Assembly: GCF_947172395.1 (NCBI RefSeq)
Contig: NC_069084.1
Location: 2,481,107 to 2,545,106, forward strand
DNA: 64,000 bases
Source of the DNA: Bicyclus anynana
Taxonomy: Eukaryota; Arthropoda; Insecta; Lepidoptera; Nymphalidae
Reading direction: 5' to 3'
The position numbers and the translations under genes are program-made. The notes beneath the pieces are model-generated. The model saw only the letters and a program-made list of their open reading frames with translations, did not search any database and was not told where the DNA came from. How positions within the stretch are numbered: the stretch's first letter is position 1; each line of letters starts with the position of its first letter. Of this stretch, positions 43,880-55,371 are shown piece by piece.

Positions 43880-44035
43880 AAATCCCACGGGAACCACGAA
43901 ATTTTCCGGGATGAAAAGTAGCCTTTGTTCTGCTCTAAGGCCCAGTTTATCTCTATAACTTGTTGTGTGAAATCGGTACATTGGTTAAGCCGTGGAAAGG
44001 TAATAGACATACAGACAGACAAAAACACAAACATA
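43880..44035 (-). repeat. HEL-B fragment
   Basis: Plus strand: AATCCCACGGGAACCACGAA, TTTTCCGGGATGAAAAGTAG and GACATACAGACAGACAAA. Both ends are lost. Confidence 0.55.
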
Positions 44036-44507
44036 CTTAATACCGCATTAATAGGTAAAACAGAGAAATGGTATATGTTTTCTGTGGCATCGTATAGCTT
44101 CTAAAAAAATTGAATGATTATGATACAATTTTTTCATTTAAAAGCAGTTGTTATCGAGACACGGTTGTTAGCTATACAGGGCGAAGATTTAATCAGCATC
44201 AGCATAAGATAAATATCGAATAAACCAATCCAAAAAAGCCTCCATGATTAGTTCAAGAATTACTAACACAAAAGTCGTCATTCTAGTTAAACTAGTGACT
44301 GCCGGAGGATGGGGTGGAGGGGCGCCTACCCACTCCAAAATCTCGTTCCTCCGTCTCCTTCATACCACAAAACAGTGCTATACCGTCAACGGTGGCATCC
44401 CTATGTGGTTGACATCCTGTCGACCCACATTAAACGCTGTGCACAGACCTACTGTGCCGAACAGTTGAAGTGTGGAATGCCTTTTTATTTTCAAACGACG
44501 AAAAACT

Positions 44508-44870
44508 GAGAGAAGGTTATTCGACGTGTATAATTTTTTTTTTATGAATGAACTCTGAACTACTGTAATTTTTTACTGAGTGGGCCGATTTTGATATTTT
44601 TTTTTTGGAAATCTAGCATTGGCACGTCCTTCAAAGTGATCAGTAGGTAGAAAATATTTTAATGTTATTTTAAAGGTTAGTTAGTAGTTAGAAGGTTATC
44701 AATTTGATGTGTAGGTATAATTTTTTATTACGTATGAACACTCGTAATTTTTTACTGAGTGGGCCGATTTTGATAATTTATTTTATTAGAAATCCAGCAT
44801 TGATTGGCACGTCCTTCAAAGTAATCAGTAGGTAGAAAATATTTTAATGTTAGTTTTACTATTTAGTTTT
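44508..44870. repeat. tandem duplication, period about 181 bp
   Basis: TAATTTTTTACTGAGTGGGC at 44566 and 44747; GGCACGTCCTTCAAAGT and GTAGGTAGAAAATATTTTAA also occur twice. The source element is unknown. Confidence 0.85.
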
Positions 44871-44875
44871 GTTAG

Positions 44876-44900
44876 ATTTTGAAGTCGGTTGTAATTTTTT
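44876..44900 (-). repeat. end of the CCGACTTCAAAA repeat
   Basis: TTTTGAAGTCGGTTGTAATT is the reverse complement of the repeat start. Directly follows the tandem duplication. Confidence 0.45.
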
Positions 44901-45049
44901 TTAATCTTTATTATGTTTCATGTTTATGTTCAAGTTTCCTACCTATGATTTAATGGCTTAACTGGCAGGACTGGCAAAATGCCGCGAGCCCCTAACTCCT
45001 AGAGACCGTGAGTTTATTTTCAAGTTTCAAAAAAAAATATGAATTTTCT

Positions 45050-45098
45050 AGGGCCCTATCTAACAAATTTAGACGGTATAAGTAGTTACGCCATTGTT
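45050..45098. repeat. possible hAT element right end
   Basis: TAGGGCCCTATCTAAC, then GTAGTTACGCCATTG, the inverted form of CARTGGCGTA ends. Confidence 0.4.
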
Positions 45099-47406
45099 AA
45101 TGATTTGAAATCTATCACGATAAACGTAAAATAAAATCTTGTAACCCAGTCCGACTGATTAGCGATAATTTAAAAAAAAAATAAAAAAAAGATTAAGCAA
45201 CCCGTTAACCATCAAACTTTTTGTCTGTTTGAAAATATTGTCAAACATGTCAAGTTTTCGTATTTGACAAACTTGCTTGTGAACGGGGTCCTTTATAGAT
45301 AAGGTTTGCACTTTACCGCAATCATTCAAGCCTATCTAATTTGAATCATAATTGAATATAATAAACTCAAAATTATACATAATGTTTTTCAATGGAATTT
45401 TACCTTTTAATTAACCGATCAACCTTTCACTAGATGATCAAAGACCTTTCACCCTAACATAATTAGGTTTCGAATTACGATCTTTAATTAATTTTGGGTG
45501 CTGAAATTCCTTAAAATAATAATACACAGGTGACTTTTTAAAATCTTTCTTTGGACAACGTTACATTTTTAAAAATATTTGTGTTATTTGTAATGTAATT
45601 TCGTAAATCTTCGAGTTATTCATCAAGAAAGGTCAGATAAGGTTGAATTATTATCCTATTTGGTATCGCAAAACCATGAAAGCCCGCATTCAAATATTTA
45701 TGATACTTTATTAGGTACCTTTTTTCCCCCCCAACTCTTCGGTCAGCACGGAACCGTCTAGTATTACTTTGTGCTATATTAGGTTGAAGTTTTTAAGTTG
45801 GTAAAGCCGAGATTACCTACCATCTTAAAAACTTAAGTTCGTAAAACGTAAGTTTAGAATTTGTGGTAACTTAGTATAGTTTAGTTCGGTTTATTATCTT
45901 GATTGATATTATTAGGGTTAAATAAACAGAAAATTTAACCTTCTAAGCTTTGGCAAACCATGACAGATCGTTAATGTTCATCTAGGCAATAAATACTCGT
46001 ATAATTCCTCCCCGTTTAAGCCCGTTTCAAGCGAATAATGAACTAAATATTCAAATAAGGGCCGAAGTTATTTAGCCTTTCACCTGAAATGAAAATTCCT
46101 AAATCCATTAAGGCGAAGAATAGCATTAAAACTTTAAAAATTCGATACCCATTTTATCAAAGAAAAGGTACAGCATTATTCTACAGACGTGCCAAATATG
46201 CATAAAGTTTGAAGTAAGGATAAAAAAGATAATAATATAGGCAGAAGCAGTAGCCATATTTGGTAAGCCTGGATTTTTTCATAAACTTGAAATAAGGCCG
46301 TATTGTAGAGTTACCAGTTTTTTCGCAGGATTGCGAAAACCCTTTTTACAACGTTCCTCTGTTTGGATAGACTAGGGATTACCATAAAAGCTTTAGTAGT
46401 AGAGTTTGTAAGATAAAGCTGATCACTGAAAGCACTACGACCATATATCGCGAAGTATCTATCTTTGGGCGGTTTTGGTCTAAAGGTTATGTGGGTCCGG
46501 TATTATTAGGTACAGGCTACAGGCACAATGCTTAAGACCTAGGTCTCAGGCTGGCCGGTACTGGCACCATGTAAGGCGAGTTCCTAGCATTGTCTATGAT
46601 ACATTGCTCTGTTTACCATAGATTGACCATTTAGTAATTCTGCTCACATACAAAAATGATTAGACTGATCGTCATTTTGTCGTCTTGATGTACGAAAATG
46701 TTTCCTCTGAAAATTATCAGCGTTTTAGACCGAAAGGTAAGAGTCCAACATAACCTGACCCTTTGGTGTTCGTCTTCGAGTGGTAGCAGACACAAAGGAG
46801 TTGTGGAACTCGCTATAGACATTTAAAATTTACTTATAACAATGTTTTATTTTCAACAATGCTTAATAAGGAAGAGTGTATTGAATGTCTGTGCACTACA
46901 AAAACTATGATAGTGCATTTTTTATACAGGAATATTTCTTTACTCTCCCAAAAGCTGGACCTAACGTTATTCTTGTCAAATTTAAAGTTTACCTTTTGTG
47001 CTATAGGTTAAATATAAGGAAAATAGCCGGAAGAAGTAATATAGATGTTTAAAAACTGTAGGAGTGTAAGAAAATTTAGTCGCTTTGTTAGAATGTTTTT
47101 TCTTAAACAATTAGATAAGTGGGTACCTAGTTATTGTTGTCTATAGACAAACATTAAACGATAATTAAAAGCTTATTATGTTTCTATACTAAATCAGGCA
47201 AAGCTAATCATGAGAATTAAAACCACGTGAAGCTTTTTAATAATTTTGATTGAAAAAGCATTAGGCTCTGTAGATCCTTTTTTGGTTCTGTCGAATTTAG
47301 TTATTAATTATTGTGCCTTACGTTACTCTTACAAATCTTTCATACAATCAACAGTTTAAAGATAAGTTTTTTGTATCAAAACTCCTATTTGTAGTCGAGT
47401 ACCAAT
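45099..47406. other. noncoding, nothing recognised
   Basis: About 2.3 kb of AT-rich sequence without exon or repeat that I can name. Confidence 0.4.
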
Positions 47407-47421
47407 ACGGACGAAGGTATA

Positions 47422-47444
47422 ATAATAATAATATGCTCCCGACC

Positions 47445-47475
<31 letters not shown>

Positions 47476-47839
47476 ATTTTTTTTTTCGGTCACGGCGGCT
47501 AATCTCATGGTGAGATTAGCCATGTACGCAGGAGATATTATAGTGCACAAGTGTATGCGCAAGCACAGGTGCACTCTCTCTTCCCTCACTCTCGAAATCC
47601 GATGGGACGGCAGACCGACACGACCGGTGAGAGATCAGGCGCAGGACCGACGGCTTTACGTGCTCTCCGAGGCACGGGGGTGTACTAACACCGCCAACTT
47701 CCCAACTCCAGGCTGCTATTAAGATTTTCCTTGTAAGAAAAATCCCAATTTGTTTTTGTAGGCCTGACCCGGGATTCGAACCCTGGACCTCATTGTTCGT
47801 AGCTGAACTAGCTAACCACGGGACCAATGAGGCAGTTAA
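47422..47839 (-). mobile_element. SINE-C, full length with 15-bp target duplication
   Basis: Minus strand: CTGCCTCATTGGTCCCGTGG (box A), GGGTTCGAATCCCGGGTCAG (box B), a GC-rich body and a long A tract. Direct repeat ACGGACGAAGGTATA at 47407-47421 and 47840-47854. Between the A tract and the left duplication there are about 26 extra bases (GTCGGTCGGGAGCATATTAT on the minus strand). Confidence 0.88.
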
Positions 47840-47854
47840 ACGGACGAAGGTATA

Positions 47855-48679
47855 TAGATATAGTCACGGACGTATCCTACTTCCACAGCCAGAGCCGTCC
47901 GAAAACAGGCCGAGTGGACGGAAACGTGCGTCGTGCTCAAACAAATACTCTCAACTACTTACAGCTTACTCCAAGCGGTTCAATCCGGACGAAACCAGTT
48001 TTTTCCGGCACTAACCAGTTCACACTGACACTTGTCCGAATTGTCACGGATACACAGAAACACAGAGAGCCGGATTGTTGTATAGGGAGACGAATAGTTA
48101 GTGAAATCAGTAGATATGTATTTACCGCGTTAGGAAAATACGCGCGACGGCTTGGCGTCGATACGGTACTGAGCTGCCATGACAGTTTGCCAGGTTACTC
48201 CACGCATGCGCGCTACAGCACCTTAAGGTCATTCCCCATTGTTCATCCACGATTAGGCTGGAAAATTGATCACCCGAATTGGAAGTGAAGAAATCTCTTT
48301 AAATCGCGAAATCCAATTTCCAAAATGGACGATTTGAAATGGCGCTCCATTTACTTTTTTATACAGCGTAATATTTTTTCCTTTGTTTTGTTTTGTTTTC
48401 CAAAGTACTGGATATTGAAAAATACTGGGTTTACTTTGATACAAAATTAGAAATGATTATTAAATTTATTGTGTTTCGTTTACAATTATAGGTACCTACA
48501 CGTATATCTACTTAGAAGGTAAGTACCTACTTCTCTTTCACGTCTATTTCGATTATTAGGTAACGTTTAAACGTTTATAAGTCTGATTTAATTTTAACTC
48601 GAAACCTCCACGCCTTTCCGATAGCGTTTGACAGATAGATGGACAAACGGATAGACACCAAAGTGATTCTATAAAGGTA
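47855..48679. other. noncoding; motif-free 153-codon frame
   Basis: A 153-codon open frame (47827-48288) starts inside the SINE-C head and shows no domain. It is GC-richer than its surroundings and may derive from an old element. Confidence 0.3.
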
Positions 48680-48936
48680 TTTTTTTATTCTTTACAAGTT
48701 AGGCCTTGACTACAATCTCACCTGATGGTAAGTGATAATGCAGTCTAAGATTAAAGCGGACTAACTTGTTAGGAGGAGAATGAAAATCCACACCCTTTTT
48801 CGGTTTCTAAACGACATCGTACCGGAACGCTAAATCGCTAAGCGGTACGTTTTTGCCGGCAGGGTGGTAACTAGGCCGAACCTCCCACCAGCCAGACCTG
48901 GACCAATTAAGAAAATCTCAGTCGACCCAGCCGGGA
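48680..48936 (-). mobile_element. SINE-A lacking the tRNA head
   Basis: Plus strand: TTTTTTTATTCTTTACAAGT, CTAACTTGTTAGGAGGAGAA, CGACATCGTACCGGAACGCT and CTCAGTCGACCCAGCCGGG. Stops just before box B. Confidence 0.85.
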
Positions 48937-50479
48937 AGAGAATTGCCTCAGTATTTTCAGCGCACTATTACATTGCTTTGCTCTTAATTAAGCTCATCAA
49001 GTAATTGAAGGAAGCAATAAATTCAATCTGTAATTACTATAAGCACTGTAGATATCTTCGCCGCGATCGTATATTTCCCCGAGCATTGTGTCTCGCCCTT
49101 ACCCTCTCCCTAAACGCAATATGCCGGGCAGATCAAATTGTGCCCTCAATGCAAACCGGACGCCCATAGAAATGGTTATTGTGGCCTAATTTAATGACCA
49201 TATAAGCTTACCTACGATTGTTTTTTATTCCATTACAATATTTTGTGCCACAAATGAACACTAGCAGATTCCCGCGTCTTCGCCTGCGCTAAATTAAGTG
49301 TTTATTTAATTTTCTTTATTAAACTCGGGCTCAGTAATGGTTTATTATCATATTAGCTGATGGAAGTCCACTTCTGGACAAAGGCCTTAGGAATTCCAAT
49401 CACCAATAAGTATTTCCCCGGACGAGGTTTATAATAAAAATATCTACTGGCAAAAGCTACCTATTTATGAACGTAATAATACTGTAGGTAGTTAGGTACA
49501 TATTTATACAAATATAGATATAGGTATGTATATCTTCAGATTTACATGAATCTGTATGTGCGATATGTAGAACGATAAAGTGAACATCACATGGTACTAA
49601 TATAATTTTAGCAATGAGTAACTTAAACGGACAATATTCCACGCAGCTTAACTTGCCAACTGGCAATTTTCACATGAGAGTTTGACAAAAACTGAGGTAA
49701 TTTTAGGCTCTAAAAAACATCGCCTTCAAGTTACTTAAATCCCTGAAAATAAATATGTTACAACGACAGTTATAGTAAATGATTCTATTTCCAACGCAAA
49801 AATACATCCAGTTTTCTTGCCACCATTCCACGTGGATGATGATTTGTATAGTTATGTTTGCATAAGTTACCACTCTATTTTTTCTCAATAAATTATTCAA
49901 AGTGATAGTTGGGCTGTAAGACCCGAATAGTATATCTGGAATCCCTACGCTGCGTGAACCATTAACGCATCTGATCATCTGGTACTACGTCTTCACTTAA
50001 CATCAAGTGAAACGACAGTCAAATACTAACTAATAGTCAAACAGAGATCACATTCGAGTCTATTTAGAAATAGGAACCCTATTTCTAAACTAATGAATGC
50101 TGAATGCAATGAATTGCGCGATATAGCCGGGGCTTAATTCTTGACCAGTGAGTATTGCACAAAATTGGACAATTACAGTTGCCCGTTTACTTTATGTACT
50201 GTATAGCTAAAACGGAAATAGTGTAGCGTTAGATTGCCCAATATTGTATCCTTAATTAAGTTACAAACATCTGACTTGGCAAGTGTTGCCGGCTCTTATT
50301 ACATAATCTTCGTTAGGTATCTATCCAAAGATATTGTCTTGTAATTGGAGATCAAATTTGTAACTGTTGTAGACAATTGGTAACTTGTAGGAACATCATC
50401 TACCTATCTATACACAATACACTAGGTAACACAGTGGACTTAGTAATCTAAAATAGCCGAAATTTTGGATTTTCTCACT
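48937..50479. other. noncoding; one LINE tail scrap
   Basis: TGATGGAAGTCCACTTCTGG and ACAAAGGCC at 49358-49390 look like an RTE LINE 3' scrap on the minus strand. Otherwise nothing. Confidence 0.4.
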
Positions 50480-50700
50480 CTTTAGTCGGTAATCACGCGG
50501 GGACACTGGATTTTTGAATAGTCTTTCACAAAGACCCTTAGGCCCAGAGGGGCCTTTGTGAAAGACTTGAGGGTTTCGGAGCTGGAAAAGCTTACCGGGG
50601 AAGCAAGATCCCCCGCGACGTACCCGGGTAAGGCAAAGCCTCGAAACCTGTGCCCTCACCTGTTTCATGGGAGGAGAAGACACGGTTGGATATTTATTTC
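50480..50700. repeat. GC-rich interspersed repeat with internal hairpin
   Basis: AGTCTTTCACAAAG and CTTTGTGAAAGACT form 14-bp arms around ACCCTTAGGCCCAGAGGGGC. Further on, CAAGATCCCCCGCGACGTAC and CATGGGAGGAGAAGACACGG look like a LINE fragment. Family not assigned. Confidence 0.45.
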
Positions 50701-51279
50701 ACTTGTTCTGTAGACTGTACCTAACCACCGCCTTGTAAGGGAGCCTTCTGATTTCTGAGAAACTCGTTTAGGTATTATTATGAACTATTTTGACAAGTAA
50801 TGTCAAAAACTTCAATTTAAAGATCTAAACGCGTCGTGGCCCTATAAAAGCCCACGCCTTGGAAAACAGAAAAGTAAAATGGAAATATCGAGAACGAGTA
50901 CTCCAATTTATAGAAGAGAATTGTAAAAAGGAAAAATCGAGGGACCAGCTGACTAGATTAAAAAGTTCATCTATTATATTTTCTCACGTATCAGAATTAG
51001 ATAGATTGGACTGATTAGGAGGGGTCGTGTTAATGTCGGCGCGGCACTAAACCAAGCGCTGTGACACATCCCACCGACCCCGTGTCCATTCATCTAAACT
51101 TCGATCTCACTGACATCAAACAACTTTACACGGAATGCTGATTTTCCGATAATCCTTTCCACGAGCGTGATAATTATGATTAATGTGTAGCTTTCATTTA
51201 TTGCAAATTAGCATAGTTGGTACGCTTGCGATCTACGTTGTATTTTTCAGTTCTAGAAGTTAATTTTAGTAGGTTGTTC
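50701..51279. other. noncoding, nothing recognised
   Basis: No exon or repeat seen. Confidence 0.35.
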
Positions 51280-51455
51280 TGCCTCGTTTGTTCAATGGTT
51301 AGTCCATGATGCTTCGGCTTATGAGATACCCGGTTCGGGTCTTGGGTCGGGCTATAAAGTATTGAGCTTTATTTCTTGTAAGTAATTTTCAGCAATTAGC
51401 CCGCAGTTGGGAAGCTCGTGGTGCTACAATCCCGTTCCTCGTATACGTTATGCGT
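51280..51455 (+). mobile_element. SINE-C copy
   Basis: CTGCCTCGTTTGTTCAATGG, TTAGTCCATGATGCTTCGGC, CCGGTTCGGGTCTTGGGTCG (box B region) and GCTATAAAGTATTGAGCTTT. The tail is diverged. Confidence 0.7.
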
Positions 51456-51464
51456 CGGTCGGAG

Positions 51465-51890
51465 TCATTGATTTTTGCAGGATAAAAAGAAGCCTTTGTG
51501 TAACTCCAGGCTATAATCTATATCAATTCAAAATTTCAGCAAATTCGGTTCAGAAGTAGCAACGCGACGTGAAAGAGTAACAAACATTTATACCATCATA
51601 ACCATCAATTTTTTGCAAATCACGCAGAAACCATGGATTTTTTCGGGATAAAAAGTGGCCTATGTGTTAATCCAGGGTATTATCAATCTTAGTTTTAAAT
51701 TACAGCCAAATCGGTTCAGTTGTTGCGGCGTTAAAAAGTAACAAATATCCCACGGGAACCATAAATTTTTCCAAATTAAAATTGCCTATGTGTTAATCCA
51801 GGCTATATAATCTATCTCAACTCCAAATTTCAGCTAATTCGGTTCAGTAGTCGACGTGAAAGAGTAATAAACATCCAGACATCCATTATT
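51465..51890 (-). mobile_element. HEL-B body repeated three times in tandem
   Basis: Plus strand: the block TGTGTTAATCCAGG ... CAAATCGGTTCAGT ... AAAGAGTAACAAAC occurs three times (about 51468-51595, 51620-51750, 51755-51885), each diverged. The hairpin/CTAG end is not preserved. Confidence 0.7.
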
Positions 51891-52401
51891 TATTTCAAGT
51901 AGGCTCATTTTACAAGCGCTTTTGACTCGTCACGTTGACTATTTGTAAAGATTCTACCACCGGTTTAGAAGGCAAGTTCTGTTGAGAAGAAACCGCCAAA
52001 AATTCAACAGTTATCTTTTTTTAAAAAAATCATACAGTAAGTATTATAATCTACAATTATAAATAACAACATTACAATTTCTTATAGTTTTACTTCCTGT
52101 GTGAAGGTGGAAGCTGATCCAATGGCTTCCAAGCGCCTTTATCTTTAAGGTACTCATCAATGGTGTAGTAACCTCGACTAAGTAAATGTTTTTTAACACA
52201 TTGCTTAAAGCTATGCATTGGCAGGTCGATCGCAGTCTTGGGATCATCAATATTTTACATTAAACACATGTTTAATTCAACAATTTGATCTCCAATCACA
52301 AAAACCAATTTGTGTTGGTCCAAGGGAAAATGTCACGAAAGCCATTCAGTGTCAGTGCGAGTGCTGCCAGTTTTCCAGTACTGAGGAGCTCAAATGTTTT
52401 A
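51891..52401. other. noncoding, nothing recognised
   Basis: Short frames on both strands at 52044-52427 carry no motif. Confidence 0.35.
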
Positions 52402-52609
52402 GTACTGATGGGCTTATAGCCATGTAGTACGATTCTCTTTCTACAAACATTAACGCTTCGAAAACTAATAAAATGTATGGAAATGATAGACCCGATCGAC
52501 AACTTGATCACGTGACCTGTCGATAGAAAATCTCATATTTTTTTTAGTTGACGCAGCGTTAGCGTTTGTAGAAAGAGAATCGACGTGCCACAAGGCTACA
52601 GGCCCTGTA
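52402..52609. mobile_element. palindromic MITE, copy 2
   Basis: GATTCTCTTTCTA / TAGAAAGAGAATC arms, ACTTGATCACGTGACCTGTC centre and outer flank GGCTACAGGCCCTG, all shared with 42442-42645. Confidence 0.82.
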
Positions 52610-52708
52610 AAGTTTGAACAGACCCTAAGTGAGCGACCAGTGAAGTGCAGCCCGTATTACACTTGCTCTGTGACAGTAATTTACTACTAATAGGTACTTA
52701 CTGTTGTA

Positions 52709-52755
52709 TTTAACCGACTTTAAAAAAGAAGGATGTTCTCAATAGGGATGGTGAC
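52709..52755 (+). repeat. fragment of the CCGACTTCAAAAAA repeat
   Basis: TTAACCGACTTTAAAAAAGA, then AGGATGTTCTCAATAGG, matching the start of the copy at 10320. Confidence 0.6.
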
Positions 52756-53805
52756 AGTTTTTTTTAATTGTATATAATTTAAGAGCATGCTAATAGTAAA
52801 GCAATTTTGCAAAAGTAACAGGGTATCTGCGATAATTACTTTCGGAGCTACAGGAATTTAAAAGGTCAGATTTGCGGCGCTACCGCGGATCCCTGAAAAA
52901 CGCCCCATACAAAATGGTACGAACTACCGACGTTGTAGATACATAATGATCGTTAGATTTGTATAATTATGTATAAATTAGTTAACAATGACCTTATTTA
53001 ACCGAATATATATTCAAATCAATATAATCAAACCTAGTCATCATCCCCATTAGGCACATATTTTTGTTCACGTGTGTAAAATGTTATGTTCTTCGAAGTA
53101 ACATTTTTTGAACGAAAGCTTTTTAAGCATGCTGCGGGTACTTTTTGTAACGGTACGGTTAGTTATATACAAAAAAATATAACCGACTTCTTATACATAA
53201 ACATACTCACGAAACTAAAAAGCGAGAAATAACATTGACGTATTTTTAACTTCTGATCATTTTAAAAGCGGTGCCAAGCCGGTGATATTTATTCAAGGCG
53301 TATCTTATCTTCGTTTTGATTTCTCAGACATTATTTTTTCTTTCGTCCGTTTTTTTCAGTAACAACTTAAAAAAATATAACACAAGCTTGGCAACGACTT
53401 TAAACTGATACGTTTTACCGTCTAATCGACTATAATAATTAATTAAGTTAATTACTGACTATTGCAATTAAATTAAAAATGCACTCGAAAAGTGTTTTTA
53501 CGAAATTTGCTATATATAAATACCTAATTGAAAAGGGAAAGCAATATCCTTTATTGATATTGTAAATACCCAGGACAGAATGCGATAGAAAATTCCAGAT
53601 TTTCCTGTTTTGAAATTTTCTGCTATAACTTTCGTTTAATTAAAGTTTGCAGCGTTTGACATAAAGCCGTTTTTGATAGCCTCAACAACGGAACCAACGA
53701 GGTTACACAACTTTGATAACTGACCAAAAAGTTTATTGAGTTTTTTACCCGATTTCAAGAAGGGTTATTTCATAAATAATTAATCTTTTATAAATAATTA
53801 ATTAT
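52756..53805. other. noncoding, nothing firm
   Basis: May continue the CCGACTTCAAAAAA repeat for some distance, but I cannot set limits. No exon. Confidence 0.35.
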
Positions 53806-53810
53806 TTAAA

Positions 53811-54017
53811 GATTGATTACAATCCCACCTGATGGTTAGTGATGATGCAATCTAAGATGAAAGCAGGCTTACTTTTTAGAAGGAAGAAAATTTTACACTT
53901 TCGGTTTCTACACGACATCGTACCGGAACGCTAAATCGCTTGGCAGTACGTCTTTGTCAGTAGGGTGGTAACTAGCCACGGCTGAAGCCTCCCACCAGCC
54001 AGACCTGGACCAATTAA
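53811..54017 (-). mobile_element. SINE-A, split by a Harbinger-like insertion
   Basis: Plus strand: CACCTGATGGTTAGTGATGA, GACATCGTACCGGAACGCTA and AGCCAGACCTGGACCAATTA. The SINE breaks at TTAA; about 8 further SINE bases (AAGAAAAC) resume after 54622. Confidence 0.85.
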
Positions 54018-54622
54018 AGTTGGGTACAGATTGGTGCAATGCAACATGCAATGCAAGAATTTGACGTCCACATTGCTGCAATGTATCACGAATGCTCGTC
54101 GTTTGGACGCCTCGCGCGCATGAACTGCGCCTGGGTCGCGCACGCTCCGAGCGTTACAACTCGTGCGCGGTTCGATCCGAGATTTGTCGGTTTTTGGTAC
54201 GAACACAAAGGGGCGCGCAGTGTGCGCAGGACTGAGCCGTGGACGGTCATTCGTTTCGTTCGCATGCGCAACGATCATGGCGGTGAAAGAGGGTGCGTGG
54301 AGTGATGGATGAGGAGTCACTTTTATTGATAGAGGAATACAGAACAAGAGAAGTTTTATGGAACCCTCAAAATGAAAACTTTTTTAAACAAAATTTAAAG
54401 AAAGATGCGTGGGATGAAATCGGACATTTATTGAAAATAACAGCAGAAAAGTGCAATAATGTTAATTAATAGTGTTTGTTACGAAATGCGACAACAGATG
54501 TTCCCGATGTTGTAGTCAATGCGCGTACCGCGCGCGCCGCACGTCCAAGGCAGTGTAAGGGAACATGCAATGTAAGGCAGAATATTACATTACATGTTGC
54601 ATTGCACCAATCTGTACCCACG
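54018..54622 (+). mobile_element. Harbinger-like element inserted in a SINE-A
   Basis: Inverted ends of about 40 bp sharing GGGTACAGATTGGTGCAATG, with TTAA at both junctions (54014-54017 and 54623-54626). It contains a MADF-like short reading frame. Harbinger elements often carry a Myb/SANT or MADF protein next to the transposase and use TAA/TTA targets; a TTAA target would also suit piggyBac. No transposase is present. Confidence 0.75.
54305..54469 (+). pseudogene. truncated MADF-domain reading frame inside the Harbinger-like element
   Basis: 54 residues from MDEESLLLIEEYRTREVLW to EKCNNVN, then TAA. The LLLIEEY...LWNP...KKDAWDEIGHLL pattern fits the first half of a MADF (Myb/SANT-like) DNA-binding domain, which normally continues with a conserved WK-LR segment absent here. 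Likely the decayed DNA-binding partner gene of a Harbinger transposon. Confidence 0.6.
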
Positions 54623-54649
54623 TTAAGAAAACCTAAAAGCCAAAAAAGA

Positions 54650-54745
54650 TATTTCAAACAGCCAAATCGCTTCAGTAGCAGCAGCGCAAAGGAGGAACAA
54701 ATATACAAACACACAAATTTTCGCCCTTATAATATAAGTGTGATT
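54650..54745 (-). repeat. HEL-B 5' fragment
   Basis: Plus strand: CAGCCAAATCGCTTCAGTAG, CAAATATACAAACACACAAA and CCTTATAATATAAGTGTGA. Confidence 0.65.
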
Positions 54746-54985
54746 GAACGTAGAACGCAGAGTATTCGTAGATCGCAGAGTATTCGTAGAACAAGTGTAC
54801 TAAGCCACTTTGAACTTGTTCTACGAGTACGAACATCGTACTGTAAATAATTATTACTAACGTTGATAATACAACAAAACACCAATTACCAAGCTGCTGT
54901 GTAAGCGAAGTAGAAAACTGTCTGAAATCACAACAATAACCACTTGCTCGTAATGACCGTAGTGTTCCGTAGCTGTATACAGTAA
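54746..54985. other. short tandem repeat and nothing else
   Basis: CGCAGAGTATTCGTAGA occurs twice in tandem near 54755-54790. Otherwise nothing. Confidence 0.5.
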
Positions 54986-55182
54986 TCTATATTAATATTA
55001 TAAAGCTGAAGAGTTTGTTTGTTTGTTTGATTGAACGCGTTATTCTTAGGAACTAGTCCGATTTCAAAAATTCTTTCAGTGTTAGATAGCTCATTTATCG
55101 AGGAAGGCTATAGGCTATATTTTATCCCCGTATTCCTACAGGAACGAGAACCACCCGGGTGAAACCGCGCGGCGTCTACTAG
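54986..55182 (+). mobile_element. HEL-A element, complete
   Basis: TCTATATTAATATTATAAAG start preceded by A; TTATCGAGGAAGGCTATAGG; hairpin near CCCGGGTGAAACCGCGCGG; ends CTACTAG followed by T. Confidence 0.88.
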
Positions 55183-55371
55183 TGCTGAATATTTACATTG
55201 ACTTGATTACTACTAGTAATAGGTAATTATTTACGTTACATTACGTACGTTACGTTTATCCACTGGTTTAACTAACGTGCTGTCTGATCACGCTTCGGTT
55301 TGAAGCGGTTCGGTTCGGTTAGGTTCGCTTTTCTTTCGGAATCGGAAAGTACAATGAGGGTCGTCGAATGG

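Noticed and set aside
47827..48288. 153-codon open frame
   Set aside because: Starts inside a SINE-C head and has no recognisable motif.
53931..54347. 138-codon open frame on the minus strand
   Set aside because: It crosses the junction of SINE-A and the Harbinger-like element, so it cannot be one gene.
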